DNA of 60,468 nt from Rhodoferax sp. (GTDB lineage Bacteria; Pseudomonadota; Gammaproteobacteria; Burkholderiales; Burkholderiaceae_C): the NCBI RefSeq assembly GCF_028689295.1, contig NZ_JAQTWL010000003.1:1-60468 (forward strand), in the 5' to 3' direction. Both the position numbers and the translations under genes were made by a program. Of the stretch, positions 9,438 to 17,288 are shown piece by piece (position 1 is the first letter of the stretch; every line of letters starts with the position of its first letter). Under the pieces are notes generated by a model. The model was not told the origin of the DNA. It saw nothing but the letters and a program-made list of their open reading frames with translations, and ran no database searches.

Positions 9438-10838
9438 ATGGCTACTTTTCACGAAATCTCCCCCAATGCCTCGGCCGGTGCCAAAACCCTGAACTGGATT
9501 GACAACCGCTTCCCGCTCTCCAAGCTCTTCAAGGAGCACATGAGCGAGTACTACGCGCCGAAGAATTTCAACATCTGGTATATCTTTGGTTCACTGTCCC
9601 TGCTGGTGCTGGTGATCCAGATCGTCACGGGTATCTTTTTGGTGATGCACTACAAGCCCGATGCCGCCCTGGCCTTCGGCTCGGTTGAGTACATCATGCG
9701 CGACGTGCCTTGGGGCTGGTTGATCCGCTACATGCACTCCACCGGCGCATCAGCTTTCTTTGTTGTGGTGTACCTGCACATGTTCCGCGGCCTGATGTAC
9801 GGCAGCTACCGCAAGCCGCGCGAGTTGATCTGGCTGTTCGGTTGCGGCATCTTTTTGGCCCTGATGGCCGAAGCGTTCATGGGCTACCTGCTGCCCTGGG
9901 GCCAGATGAGCTACTGGGGCGCCCAGGTGATCGTGAACCTGTTCTCGGCCATTCCGTTTATCGGCCCCGACCTGGCCTTGCTGATTCGAGGCGACTTCGT
10001 GGTGGGCGATGCCACCCTGAACCGCTTCTTCAGCTTCCACGTGATCGCCGTGCCGCTGGTGCTGCTGGGCCTGGTGGTGGCGCACATCATTGCCTTGCAC
10101 GAAGTCGGCTCCAACAACCCGGACGGCATTGAAATCAAGGCCACCAAGGACGCCAACGGCATCCCGCTCGACGGCATTCCGTTTCATCCGTATTACTCGG
10201 TGCACGACGTTTTTGCGGTCAGCATGTTCCTGTTCGTGTTCTCTGCCATCGTATTTTTTGCCCCTGAAATGGGCGGATATTTCCTGGAATACAACAACTT
10301 CATCCCGGCGGATCCGTTCCAGACCCCGTTGCACATCGCCCCGGTCTGGTACTTCACGCCGTTTTACACCCTGTTGCGGGCGGTCACTACCGAGATGATG
10401 TACGTGCTTATCGGCTGCGTGCTGGTCGGCGCGGTGCTGGCGGTTGCCAAAATCAGGATGCCCAGCCTGTTCAAGGCCGTGATTGTGGGCGGCGCCCTGG
10501 TGGTGGTGGCCATGATGATGGCCATCGATGCCAAGTTCTGGGGTGTGGTCGCCATGGGCGGCGGGGTCGTGATTTTGTTTTTCCTGCCCTGGCTGGACAA
10601 CAGCCCGGTCAAGTCGATTCGCTATCGCCCGACCTGGCACAAGTACCTTTATGCCGCTTTTGTCATCAACTTTTTTGTCATCGGCTATCTCGGAACACAA
10701 CCCGTTTCCGTGATCGCAGGTCGCATTTCCCAGTTCGGCACCTTGTTCTACTTCGGCTTCTTCATTCTGATGCCCTGGTGGAGTCGCCTGGGTACGTTCA
10801 AACAAGTGCCCGGTCGTGTCAATTACACGGCCCACTGA
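9438..10838 (+). CDS. petB: Ubiquinol-cytochrome c reductase, cytochrome b subunit
   Basis: Cytochrome b of the bc1 complex, with the Qo and Qi quinone sites. The 466-residue length shows an unsplit cytochrome b. The N-terminal half has the heme-ligand histidines ([24 protein letters not shown]) and the C-terminal half the PEF-type motif region and later helices. It lies 11 bp after petA behind an AAGGAG site. Its partners petA and petC are directly adjacent. Confidence 0.98.
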   Translation: MATFHEISPNASAGAKTLNWIDNRFPLSKLFKEHMSEYYAPKNFNIWYIFGSLSLLVLVIQIVTGIFLVMHYKPDAALAFGSVEYIMRDVPWGWLIRYMHSTGASAFFVVVYLHMFRGLMYGSYRKPRELIWLFGCGIFLALMAEAFMGYLLPWGQMSYWGAQVIVNLFSAIPFIGPDLALLIRGDFVVGDATLNRFFSFHVIAVPLVLLGLVVAHIIALHEVGSNNPDGIEIKATKDANGIPLDGIPFHPYYSVHDVFAVSMFLFVFSAIVFFAPEMGGYFLEYNNFIPADPFQTPLHIAPVWYFTPFYTLLRAVTTEMMYVLIGCVLVGAVLAVAKIRMPSLFKAVIVGGALVVVAMMMAIDAKFWGVVAMGGGVVILFFLPWLDNSPVKSIRYRPTWHKYLYAAFVINFFVIGYLGTQPVSVIAGRISQFGTLFYFGFFILMPWWSRLGTFKQVPGRVNYTAH

Positions 10839-10853
10839 ACAGGAGAACAAAAA

Positions 10854-11543
10854 ATGAAAATCATGGGACTCGCTCAAAAATTCGTTCTTGGTGTGGTCAT
10901 GGCTCTGGGCCTGGCCGGCGCTGTACAGGCTGCTGCCGTAGGTGCCGCTTGGGACAAGGCCCCCAACCGCATCAATGACATGGGTGCCCTGCAAAGTGGC
11001 GCCAAGGTCTTTGTCAATTACTGCCTGAACTGCCACTCCGCCGCTTTCATGCGCTACACCCGCCTGACCGATATCGGCCTGACGCAAGACCAGATCAAGG
11101 ACAACCTGCTGGTGACCAACAGCAAAATTGGCGACACCATGAAGTCCGCCATCGATCCGCAACAGGCCAAAGCCTGGTTTGGTGTCAATCCGCCCGACCT
11201 CACCGTCATCGCCCGTTCGCGTGCCGGTGCGGGTGGCTCGGGTGCCGACTACCTTTATTCCTACATGCGCGGCTTTTACCGGGACGAGACCAAACCCACG
11301 GGCTGGAACAACCACGTTTTCCCCAACGTGGCCATGCCGCATGTGCTGTGGGAATTGCAGTCCAGCATGACCCCCGGCCAATACGACCAAACCATTGGCG
11401 ACCTGGTGAACTACCTGCAGTGGATGGCTGAACCCGCCCAAACCACGCGCAAGAACATCGGCATCTGGGTGTTGATATTCCTGGCTGGGTTGACTTTCCT
11501 CACCTGGCAACTCAACAAGGCGTATTGGAAAGATATCAAGTAA
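10854..11543 (+). CDS. petC: Ubiquinol-cytochrome c reductase, cytochrome c1 subunit
   Basis: Cytochrome c1, the output subunit of the bc1 complex. The 229-residue precursor has a signal peptide ending at AVQAAA, a single CLNCH heme site (Cys57, Cys60, His61), a Met ligand probably in NVAMPHVLW, and a C-terminal membrane anchor (about 200-220). It lies 15 bp after petB behind an AGGAGA site. It ends the bc1 operon; a possible terminator lies at 11602. Confidence 0.97.
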   Translation: MKIMGLAQKFVLGVVMALGLAGAVQAAAVGAAWDKAPNRINDMGALQSGAKVFVNYCLNCHSAAFMRYTRLTDIGLTQDQIKDNLLVTNSKIGDTMKSAIDPQQAKAWFGVNPPDLTVIARSRAGAGGSGADYLYSYMRGFYRDETKPTGWNNHVFPNVAMPHVLWELQSSMTPGQYDQTIGDLVNYLQWMAEPAQTTRKNIGIWVLIFLAGLTFLTWQLNKAYWKDIK

Positions 11544-11601
11544 GCTATTGATCACCGGTTGCTACAAAGCCTCCAGGCGGCGTAGTTCAACCCTTCAGAG
11601 T

Positions 11602-11630
11602 GGGCAGCTCACCAGCCGCCCGCTCTTTTA
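11602..11630 (+). terminator. Possible terminator between petC and sspA
   Basis: Inverted repeat GGGCAGCT / AGCCGCCC with one A-C mismatch and a CACC loop, followed by GCTCTTTTA and then a six-T run. It lies 59 bp after petC and directly before the sspA ribosome site, so it may terminate petABC or attenuate transcription into sspA. Confidence 0.45.
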
Positions 11631-11650
11631 CTTTTTTAGGAGCCTCCACC

Positions 11651-12262
11651 ATGATGGTGCTTTACTCGGGTACAACCTGCCCTTTTTCACATCGCTGCCG
11701 TTTCGTCCTGTTTGAAAAAGGCATGGACTTTGAAATTCGTGATGTTGACCTGTACAACAAACCCGAAGACATCAGCGTCATGAACCCCTATGGCCAGGTG
11801 CCGATTTTGGTGGAGCGCGACCTGATCCTGTATGAATCCAACATCATCAACGAGTACATCGACGAGCGCTTTCCGCACCCACAATTGATGCCCGGCGACC
11901 CGGTCGACCGGGCGCGCGTCCGGCTTTTTCTGCTCAACTTCGAAAAAGAACTGTTCACCCACGTGATCACGCTCGAATCCCGCACCGCCAAGACCAACGA
12001 AAAAGCGCTGGAAAAGGCCCGGGCACACATTCGTGACCGCCTCACCCAGCTCGCGCCTGTGTTTCTTAAAAACAAGTTCATGCTGGGCGAGGGCTTCTCG
12101 ATGCTCGACGTGGCCATTGCGCCGCTGCTCTGGCGTCTGGATTACTACGGCATCGAACTCAGCAAAAATGCGGCGCCCTTGCTCAAATATGCCGAGCGCA
12201 TCTTTTCGCGCCCGGCCTACATCGAAGCGCTCACGCCGTCAGAAAAAGTCATGCGCAAATAA
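11651..12262 (+). CDS. sspA: Stringent starvation protein A
   Basis: SspA is an RNA-polymerase-associated protein with a glutathione-S-transferase fold, linked to starvation and acid survival. The 203-residue protein has an N-terminal thioredoxin-like domain (MVLYSGTTCPFSHRCR, NPYGQVPIL, YESNIINEY) and a helical C-terminal domain. The ATG at 11651 behind TTTAGGAG was chosen over an upstream in-frame start in non-conserved DNA. Position after petC and before sspB is conserved in betaproteobacteria. Confidence 0.94.
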   Translation: MMVLYSGTTCPFSHRCRFVLFEKGMDFEIRDVDLYNKPEDISVMNPYGQVPILVERDLILYESNIINEYIDERFPHPQLMPGDPVDRARVRLFLLNFEKELFTHVITLESRTAKTNEKALEKARAHIRDRLTQLAPVFLKNKFMLGEGFSMLDVAIAPLLWRLDYYGIELSKNAAPLLKYAERIFSRPAYIEALTPSEKVMRK

Positions 12263-12280
12263 TGAGGCGGTGCTGATTCA

Positions 12281-12805
12281 ATGAAGCCATCCTTAGAGCC
12301 AACATCGTCCCAGCCCTACCTGATCCGCGCCTGGCATGAATGGTGTACCGACAACGGGTTGACACCTTACGTGACCGTGGCGGTTGACGGTGCGGTCCAG
12401 GTGCCGCGCGAATTCGTCAAGGATGGCGAAATCGTGCTCAACATCAGCTATGACTCCACCGTGGGCCTGCAGATTGGCAACGACTATCTGTCGTTCAAAG
12501 CCCGCTTTGCCGGCGTGGCGCGCGACGTAATGGTACCGGTGGACCATGTCATGGCCATTTTTGCGCGCGAAAACGGCCAAGGCATGGCTTTCCCCAAAGC
12601 CAATCGCCATGAGCCTAGCGCGCAAGCCAGCGACGCATCGCAAACGTCAGAGGCGCAAGTCCAGGACAGCGTCAGCGTTGAACCAGCGCCTTCGCATCTG
12701 GCCAGCGTTCCTGCAGCCACTATTGCAGAGCCCAAAAAGCCCGGCAAAAAACCGGCAGCCGCCAGCAAAACTGGCGCGCGCCCGACACTCACACGTATCA
12801 AGTAA
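12281..12805 (+). CDS. sspB: ClpXP protease specificity-enhancing factor
   Basis: SspB tethers ssrA-tagged proteins to ClpXP. The N-terminal domain (about residues 1-110: RAWHEWCTDNGLTPYV, LNISYDSTVGLQIGND, FARENGQGMAFP) forms the tag-binding fold. The tail is a flexible Ala-, Pro- and Lys-rich linker ending in KTGARPTLTRIK, which matches the usual C-terminal ClpX-docking peptide. It is 18 bp after sspA. Confidence 0.94.
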   Translation: MKPSLEPTSSQPYLIRAWHEWCTDNGLTPYVTVAVDGAVQVPREFVKDGEIVLNISYDSTVGLQIGNDYLSFKARFAGVARDVMVPVDHVMAIFARENGQGMAFPKANRHEPSAQASDASQTSEAQVQDSVSVEPAPSHLASVPAATIAEPKKPGKKPAAASKTGARPTLTRIK

Positions 12806-12859
12806 GCAGGCGTCTGGCCTGACTCAGACGTGAATTGTGTCATGTAAAATGACGTCCGT

Positions 12860-12935
12860 GCCGATTTAGCTCAGTTGGTAGAGCAACCGCCTTGTAAGCG
12901 GTAGGTCATCAGTTCGAATCCGATAATCGGCACCA
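12860..12935 (+). tRNA. tRNA-Thr (anticodon TGT)
   Basis: Full cloverleaf of 76 bases. The acceptor stem pairs GCCGATT with AATCGGC, followed by encoded ACCA. The D-arm is AGCTCAGTTGGTAGAGC, the anticodon stem-loop is ACCGC-CTTGTAA-GCGGT (anticodon TGT, reading ACA), and the T-loop is GTTCGAATC. Confidence 0.97.
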
Positions 12936-12948
12936 TCAGACAGTCCAT

Positions 12949-12982
12949 AGGCCTCCAAGTAGTAATACTCGGAGGCCTTTTC
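12949..12982 (+). terminator. Rho-independent terminator after tRNA-Thr
   Basis: Perfect 8-bp stem AGGCCTCC / GGAGGCCT, extended past one mismatch by AGTA / TACT with a GTAA loop, then TTTTC. It lies 14 bp after the tRNA. Confidence 0.85.
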
Positions 12983-12986
12983 ATTG

Positions 12987-13024
12987 GAGCCGATCCGGAT
13001 GTTCGAGTCCGGCTCTATTTTTTT
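12987..13024 (+). terminator. Second tandem terminator, tRNA T-arm-like
   Basis: Stem GAGCC / GGCTC with inner CCGGA / TCCGG, followed by ATTTTTTT. The loop GTTCGAG inside the stem resembles a tRNA T-arm, so this may be a tRNA 3'-end remnant doing terminator work. It separates the tRNA from the glutaredoxin-like gene. Confidence 0.55.
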
Positions 13025-13062
13025 GTGGCGATACTGACGCCTCAACCCTTCCGGAGTTCTCC

Positions 13063-13437
13063 ATGCCACGCCCGATTCTTGACGAAACACACATTCATCC
13101 AGCTATTCGCAGCAAGGTCGCGGGCCATCAACAGGCCATCGTTCAGGAGGTAATGGCAGCGGTCCGAGGCAACGATGTGGTGGTGGTTGGCATGGGTTTG
13201 AACCCTTTCCCAAAAAACGCATGCAAGGCGCTGGACCTGATAGACCAGCCGCACAAGTACTTGGAGTACGGCAACTATTTCAATACCTGGCGTAAGCGAA
13301 ATGCGCTCAAGATGTGGACTGGCTGGCCCACCTTTCCGATGGTGTTCGTCAAAGGCATGTTGGTAGGTGGTGCCAGCGAGCTAAAAGCACTAATCGACAA
13401 GGGTGAGTTAATAAAACTGTTGGCCCAAGCTGAGTAA
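13063..13437 (+). CDS. Glutaredoxin-like protein lacking the active-site cysteine
   Basis: A 124-residue protein resembling monothiol glutaredoxins: the C-terminal half has the WTGWPTFPMVFVKG and LVGGASEL blocks that bind glutathione in the family. At the place of the usual CGFS or CPYC motif it reads NPFPK, so the catalytic cysteine is missing and the only Cys (residue 54) sits one helix turn later. It is unlikely to be a normal redox enzyme; glutathione, iron-sulfur or protein binding is possible. Monocistronic between terminators and the hsd remnant. Confidence 0.75.
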   Translation: MPRPILDETHIHPAIRSKVAGHQQAIVQEVMAAVRGNDVVVVGMGLNPFPKNACKALDLIDQPHKYLEYGNYFNTWRKRNALKMWTGWPTFPMVFVKGMLVGGASELKALIDKGELIKLLAQAE

Positions 13438-13487
13438 GGATTGAGGCTCAGTGGGAGTTTCTGCGGGCAAATTCAGCGCATCGCCAT

Positions 13488-13706
13488 TCATTTACCCCAA
13501 CGCTCTCCCATCACCTGCGCCTACTACAGCACCAGGTCCACCGCGGCATCCTGCAGGTCTGGCGGGTACTTGTATTTGCGCAGGATGTCGGAGATGTACT
13601 TGGCGAAGATGAGGCCGAGCACCAGGTGCTTGTATTCGGCGGCGTCCATGTTGACGCGCAGCTTGTTGGCGGTGGCCCAAAGGGTCTTTTTGATGTCGTC
13701 AAGCAT
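13488..13706 (-). pseudogene. Deletion scar of a type I restriction-modification locus (hsdM start joined to hsdR end)
   Basis: Reading down the minus strand from ATG 13706, the first 45 or so codons match the start of HsdM ([36 protein letters not shown]). The frame then passes directly into what looks like the C terminus of HsdR ([14 protein letters not shown]). Two consecutive TAG codons (13521-13526) sit where family members have Gln-Gln; past them the frame continues AQVMGERWGK to a TGA at 13488-13490. One internal deletion appears to have removed most of hsdM, all of hsdS and most of hsdR. Not functional. Confidence 0.7.
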
Positions 13707-13835
13707 GAAATGCAGTCTTCCCCGTCTGGTTGTTCTTGATTTTGTGACAGTAATTATGCGTCCCAAAGGCAATGCGCCGCGCATGGCTGACGCTCTTCAA
13801 CTATGCGGTGACTTTTGCCGCTGATGGCTTCCAAT

Positions 13836-14309
13836 TCAAGGCGTCAGGCTGCCAAAGCCATTTTGCCGCCAGGCCTCGAACACGGTCACGGCCACCGCGT
13901 TGGATAGGTTCAGGCTGCGCTGGCCGTGCATCATGGGAAGTTTGAAAGTTTGCTGTGGCGCGAACGACTGGCGCACCACCTCACTGAGGCCCTTGGTCTC
14001 GGAGCCGAACACCAGGTAGTCGCCGGCCTTGAAGCTCGCCTCAAACACGTTCTGGCTGGCACGAGTGGTCAGCGCAAACAACCGTTCGGGCGAGGGCTGC
14101 TGATCATCCAGAAAGGCCTGCCAGCTGGCGTGGCGTTTGACGGTGGCGTATTCGTGGTAGTCCAGTCCGGCGCGGCGCATGTGCTTGTCGTCCATCGAAA
14201 ACCCCAATGGCTCCACCAGATGCAGGGTGCAGCCGGTGTTGGCCGCCAGGCGGATGACGTTGCCGGTGTTGGGGGGGATTTCGGGCTCGACCAGGACGAT
14301 ATGGAACAT
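13836..14309 (-). CDS. trmL: tRNA (cytidine(34)-2'-O)-methyltransferase
   Basis: TrmL methylates the ribose at wobble position 34 of tRNA-Leu isoacceptors. The 157-residue SPOUT-fold protein has all three knot motifs: PEIPPNTGNVIRLAANTG at the N terminus, VFGSETKGL in the middle and RSLNLSNAVAVTVFEAWRQ at the C terminus. ATG 14309 (MFHIVLVEPEIP) is the family start; six residues upstream were dropped. Confidence 0.93.
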   Translation of the reverse strand: MFHIVLVEPEIPPNTGNVIRLAANTGCTLHLVEPLGFSMDDKHMRRAGLDYHEYATVKRHASWQAFLDDQQPSPERLFALTTRASQNVFEASFKAGDYLVFGSETKGLSEVVRQSFAPQQTFKLPMMHGQRSLNLSNAVAVTVFEAWRQNGFGSLTP

Positions 14310-14355
14310 CGCCGCATTGTCATGCAAGTGGTCTGACCCGCAAGCTTTTCCAATC

Positions 14356-15051
14356 CTATTCAGTGCGTGCGATCACCAGACCGGTGATGTGGGCGGCCCC
14401 GGCTGCCTTGAGCGCGCGCGCCGCGGTGTAGAGCGAGGTGCCGGTGGTCATCACGTCGTCCACCAGCACCACGCGCAAGCCCTTCAACAAAGACGCTTTG
14501 AGCGGGTCCACGGCAAAGGCATGATTCAGGCTGGTCAGCCGCTCTGCACGCTTGAGGGTGTGCTGAGCCGGAGTTTCGGCAATGCGCAGCAAGACGTCGG
14601 CGCGGGTTTTGCGCGGGCTGAGTTGCTGCGCCAGCAACAGCGCCTGGTTGTAACCGCGGACTTGCAGGCGTTGCCGCGACAGCGGCATGGGCAGAACCAG
14701 GTCGGCGGCATCGAGTGAATGCTCGACCCAGGGCGTGGCCTTGAGCAGATCGGCAAAGAATCTGACCAGCGCCGGTTGGTCGTGAAACTTGAAGTCGGCC
14801 ATCAGATGCGCCCAGGGAAAAGCGTAGGGCACGGCCGCCAGGCACCTTTCCAGCGGCGGCGCTTCTTTCAGGCAGATGCCGCATTGCGACAGACTGGCGG
14901 GCAAGGGCAGGGCACAGGTGCTGCAGCGGTGCTGAGGCTGGGCAAATTCGGCCACACATGGGTCGCAAACGGGTTGCGCCGGCCAGCTGTGGCAGACGCG
15001 GCACTGGCTGGCAGGTGGGCGCAACATCCTTGAAAACAGGCGTGTGAACAT
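14356..15051 (-). CDS. comF: ComF-family protein (amidophosphoribosyltransferase-like)
   Basis: A 231-residue protein with two N-terminal Cys pairs forming a zinc ribbon (CRVCHSW..CDPC and CSTCALP..CGIC) and a C-terminal PRTase domain with the PRPP loop VVLVDDVMTTGTS. ComF proteins are linked to uptake of transforming DNA; the enzymatic reaction is unknown. The ATG at 15051 was chosen because upstream sequence is the start of the divergent methyltransferase gene. Confidence 0.88.
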   Translation of the reverse strand: MFTRLFSRMLRPPASQCRVCHSWPAQPVCDPCVAEFAQPQHRCSTCALPLPASLSQCGICLKEAPPLERCLAAVPYAFPWAHLMADFKFHDQPALVRFFADLLKATPWVEHSLDAADLVLPMPLSRQRLQVRGYNQALLLAQQLSPRKTRADVLLRIAETPAQHTLKRAERLTSLNHAFAVDPLKASLLKGLRVVLVDDVMTTGTSLYTAARALKAAGAAHITGLVIARTE

Positions 15052-15097
15052 CCATTCAATATACTCGCGTCTCTTTTTTGAATGCGCCAAATGCGTT

Positions 15098-16012
15098 ATG
15101 GCTGACCAAAACCCTCCCTCCGTTGATCCACAGGCCGTGCGGCGCTGGCACCACCGGCCGGTGGCCGAGCCTGCCTGGCTGCACGAAGAGGTGGCGCGGC
15201 GCATGCAGGAGCGGCTCGACTGGATCAAGCGCCAGCCCCGGAGCTGGGTGCATTGGGCGCCGCTCAATGGCGGGCTGGCGGGCCATGCCTTGTTGCAGCA
15301 GCGCTATCCGAAGGCGGCCTGCACTTTGGTGGAGACCAGCGCGGCGCGCGCTCAGCATGTGGCGCGGGCGGTCACGCTGCCCTGGTGGCACGCGCAGCGC
15401 TGGTTGCAGGCCACGCCCCAGGTGGTCACGCAAATCACTGAGCCTGCCGACATGCTCTGGGCCAACATGAGCTTGCACCTGACCGACCAGCCCCAGGTCC
15501 TGCTGCAGCAGTGGCATCAGGCGCTGGCGGTGGATGGCTTCTTGATGTTTTCCTGCCTGGGACCCGACACGCTGAAGGAATTGCGCGCGTTTTACCGGGT
15601 TTTGGGCTGGCCCGCGCCCAGTCATGAATTCACCGACATGCACGATTGGGGCGACATGTTGGTGGCGGCTGGTTTTGCCGAGCCGGTGATGGACATGGAG
15701 CGCATCACGCTCACCTTTGAGACGCCGCAGCGCGTGCTGCAGGAGTTAAGGGGCCTGGGGCGCAACCTCCATCTGGAGCGCTTTCAGGCTTTGCGCGGGC
15801 GTCGCTGGCACAGCGAGTTGCTGCAAGCCATCGAACATAGCGCCATGCAGCTCACTTTTGAAGTGGTCTATGGCCATGCCTTCAAGCCGGCACCCAAGCT
15901 GACGGTGAGTGCCCAAAGTGAAATTTCCCTGGACCAGATGCGTGCTGCGCTGACGCGCGGCAAGGCGGCAACGCGTGCCGTCCCCAAACCAGGCCTGGAT
16001 CAATATGAATGA
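15098..16012 (+). CDS. BioC-like SAM-dependent methyltransferase
   Basis: A 304-residue class I methyltransferase resembling BioC, the malonyl-ACP O-methyltransferase that starts biotin synthesis. Visible elements are LDWIKRQPRSWVHWAP near the N terminus, ANMSLHLTD, and FLMFSCLGPDTLKELR, a stretch typical of BioC. The SAM-binding glycine motif is weak. No other bio gene lies here, so the biotin role rests on similarity alone. The stop overlaps the next small ORF (ATGAATGA). Confidence 0.65.
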   Translation: MADQNPPSVDPQAVRRWHHRPVAEPAWLHEEVARRMQERLDWIKRQPRSWVHWAPLNGGLAGHALLQQRYPKAACTLVETSAARAQHVARAVTLPWWHAQRWLQATPQVVTQITEPADMLWANMSLHLTDQPQVLLQQWHQALAVDGFLMFSCLGPDTLKELRAFYRVLGWPAPSHEFTDMHDWGDMLVAAGFAEPVMDMERITLTFETPQRVLQELRGLGRNLHLERFQALRGRRWHSELLQAIEHSAMQLTFEVVYGHAFKPAPKLTVSAQSEISLDQMRAALTRGKAATRAVPKPGLDQYE

Positions 16013-16232
16013 ATTTGACTTTCGCTGGGCGCTGATGCTGCTCTGCCTGCTGGTGTTCGGCCTGTCGTTTGCCGTGCTGCTGTGGGCCGCCTGGCGCCAC
16101 CATCGGCGTGCGGACGTGGAACGGGTCAATTTTCACAGTTCACTGGCCGTTGAGATTGCCTGGACGGTTGCGCCCTGCATCATTGTGTTGCTCTTGGTGT
16201 GGCCGACCGCGCGCATTTTCTGGACTCCCTGA
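16005..16232 (+). CDS. Orphan CoxB-like transmembrane hairpin protein
   Basis: A 75-residue protein with two hydrophobic segments (about 8-28 and 44-68). The second, with FHSSLAVEIAWTVAP before it, closely resembles the membrane hairpin of cytochrome c oxidase subunit II. The protein stops before any CuA domain. The true coxB, complete with its own hairpin, lies 156 bp downstream. It may be an accessory oxidase subunit or the remains of a second coxB. It overlaps the preceding methyltransferase gene. Confidence 0.65.
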   Translation: MNEFDFRWALMLLCLLVFGLSFAVLLWAAWRHHRRADVERVNFHSSLAVEIAWTVAPCIIVLLLVWPTARIFWTP

Positions 16233-16310
16233 TCGCGTTGAAATTGCCCGGGAAGGGGGCCACCTCATGGGGTTTCCCCCTGTGGTTTCCGGGCAATTTA
16301 TGAGCGATCA
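16230..16310. repeat. Long interrupted inverted repeat before coxB
   Basis: TGATCGC (16230-16236) pairs with GCGATCA (16304-16310), then AAATTGCCCGG (16241-16251) pairs with CCGGGCAATTT (16289-16299), with a possible inner GGGGG / CCCCC stem. The arms give about 18 perfect pairs with one 4/4 internal loop. No T run follows. It starts at the stop codon of the CoxB-like hairpin gene and could be an mRNA structure or a small palindromic element. Confidence 0.7.
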
Positions 16311-16324
16311 TCCATTAGAATACA

Positions 16325-16338
16325 TTGATAAATATCAA
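16325..16338. promoter_or_regulatory. FNR-type operator upstream of coxB
   Basis: TTGATAAATATCAA matches the FNR/Anr consensus TTGAT-N4-ATCAA at all ten defined positions. Its centre is about 56 bp before the coxB ATG, a place where bound FNR would most simply block transcription of the oxidase genes when oxygen is low. A half-site (TTGATCAT) follows at 16354. Confidence 0.7.
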
Positions 16339-16387
16339 CTACATGTTCAATAGTTGATCATCATCCCCACAAGAAGGACAGCGATTT

Positions 16388-17248
16388 ATGCGTAGCTTGT
16401 ACAAGTTTGGCTTGAGTGTTTTGCTGGCGTTAGGTTCGGCGGCAGCCTTGGCTGGTTATGCCTTTAATTTTCCGGAGCCGGTGACACCGATTGCCCGTGA
16501 AACGCTGCACATGCACAATCTGGTCATGGTGGTGATCCTGGTGATGTTCTTTCTGGTGTTCGGCTTGCTGATCTATTCGTTCCGCACGCACAACAAAGCT
16601 GCGGGCTACCAGGCTGGCAAATTCACCGGGCCTAACAACCGCAAGCAGTGGCTTTGGGTGCTGTCGCCGTTTGCCCTGTTGTTCTTTATTGACTACGTGG
16701 TGTTCGGCATTCCGGCCTATCACGCAGTCGTGTTGTACGAAGACACCAAGACCGATGCCGAACTGGTGGTCAAGGTGACGGGCAGCCAGTGGTTGTGGCA
16801 ATACGATTTTCCGGCGGAAGGCGTCAGCTACACCAGCCGCCTGATCACACCGCGAGACCAGATCGACAGCGGCGCGGCCAAGGGCGAGCACTATCTGCTC
16901 GAAGTGGACAACCCTCTGGTGCTGCCTGTCGGTAAAAAAATTCGTTTCATCACCACTTCCAACGATGTGATTCACAGTTGGTGGGTGCCCGCTTTTGGCG
17001 TCAAGCGCGACGCCGTGCCTGGCTTCTTGCGCGAATTTTGGGCGACGGTTGAGAAAACCGGTACCTACCGTGGTCAGTGCTCCGAGTTGTGCGGCAAGGA
17101 ACACGGTTTCATGCCGGTGGTGGTCAACGTGGTCAGCCAGGAAGAATTTGCCAAGTGGCTGGCCAGCAAGAAGCCCGTGGCGCCTGCACCAGCGCCCGCG
17201 GCGGCGGCAGAGCCAGTAGCCCAGGCCGTGGTGGCCAAGGCGCAGTGA
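16388..17248 (+). CDS. coxB: Cytochrome c oxidase subunit II
   Basis: Subunit II of the aa3-type oxidase, which accepts electrons from cytochrome c. The 286-residue precursor has a signal peptide (cleavage near LAGYA), a two-helix membrane hairpin (about 43-65 and 88-112) and a periplasmic CuA domain with His196 and the cluster CSELCGKEHGFM (Cys231, Glu233, Cys235, His239, Met242). There is no fused cytochrome c domain; the tail is an Ala-Pro-rich linker. First gene of the cox cluster, preceded by an FNR site. Confidence 0.96.
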   Translation: MRSLYKFGLSVLLALGSAAALAGYAFNFPEPVTPIARETLHMHNLVMVVILVMFFLVFGLLIYSFRTHNKAAGYQAGKFTGPNNRKQWLWVLSPFALLFFIDYVVFGIPAYHAVVLYEDTKTDAELVVKVTGSQWLWQYDFPAEGVSYTSRLITPRDQIDSGAAKGEHYLLEVDNPLVLPVGKKIRFITTSNDVIHSWWVPAFGVKRDAVPGFLREFWATVEKTGTYRGQCSELCGKEHGFMPVVVNVVSQEEFAKWLASKKPVAPAPAPAAAAEPVAQAVVAKAQ

Positions 17249-17288
17249 TCATTCAAGATTTTCAGAAATTCAGTAAAAGGAGTTGGTA

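Noticed and set aside
9750..11555. Minus-strand frame of 601 codons opposite petB and petC
   Set aside because: His- and Asp-rich shadow of membrane-protein codons on the other strand; petB and petC are certain.
12811..12830. Hairpin CGTCTG / CAGACG after sspB
   Set aside because: Six pairs and no T run; may be chance. The real terminators are after the tRNA.
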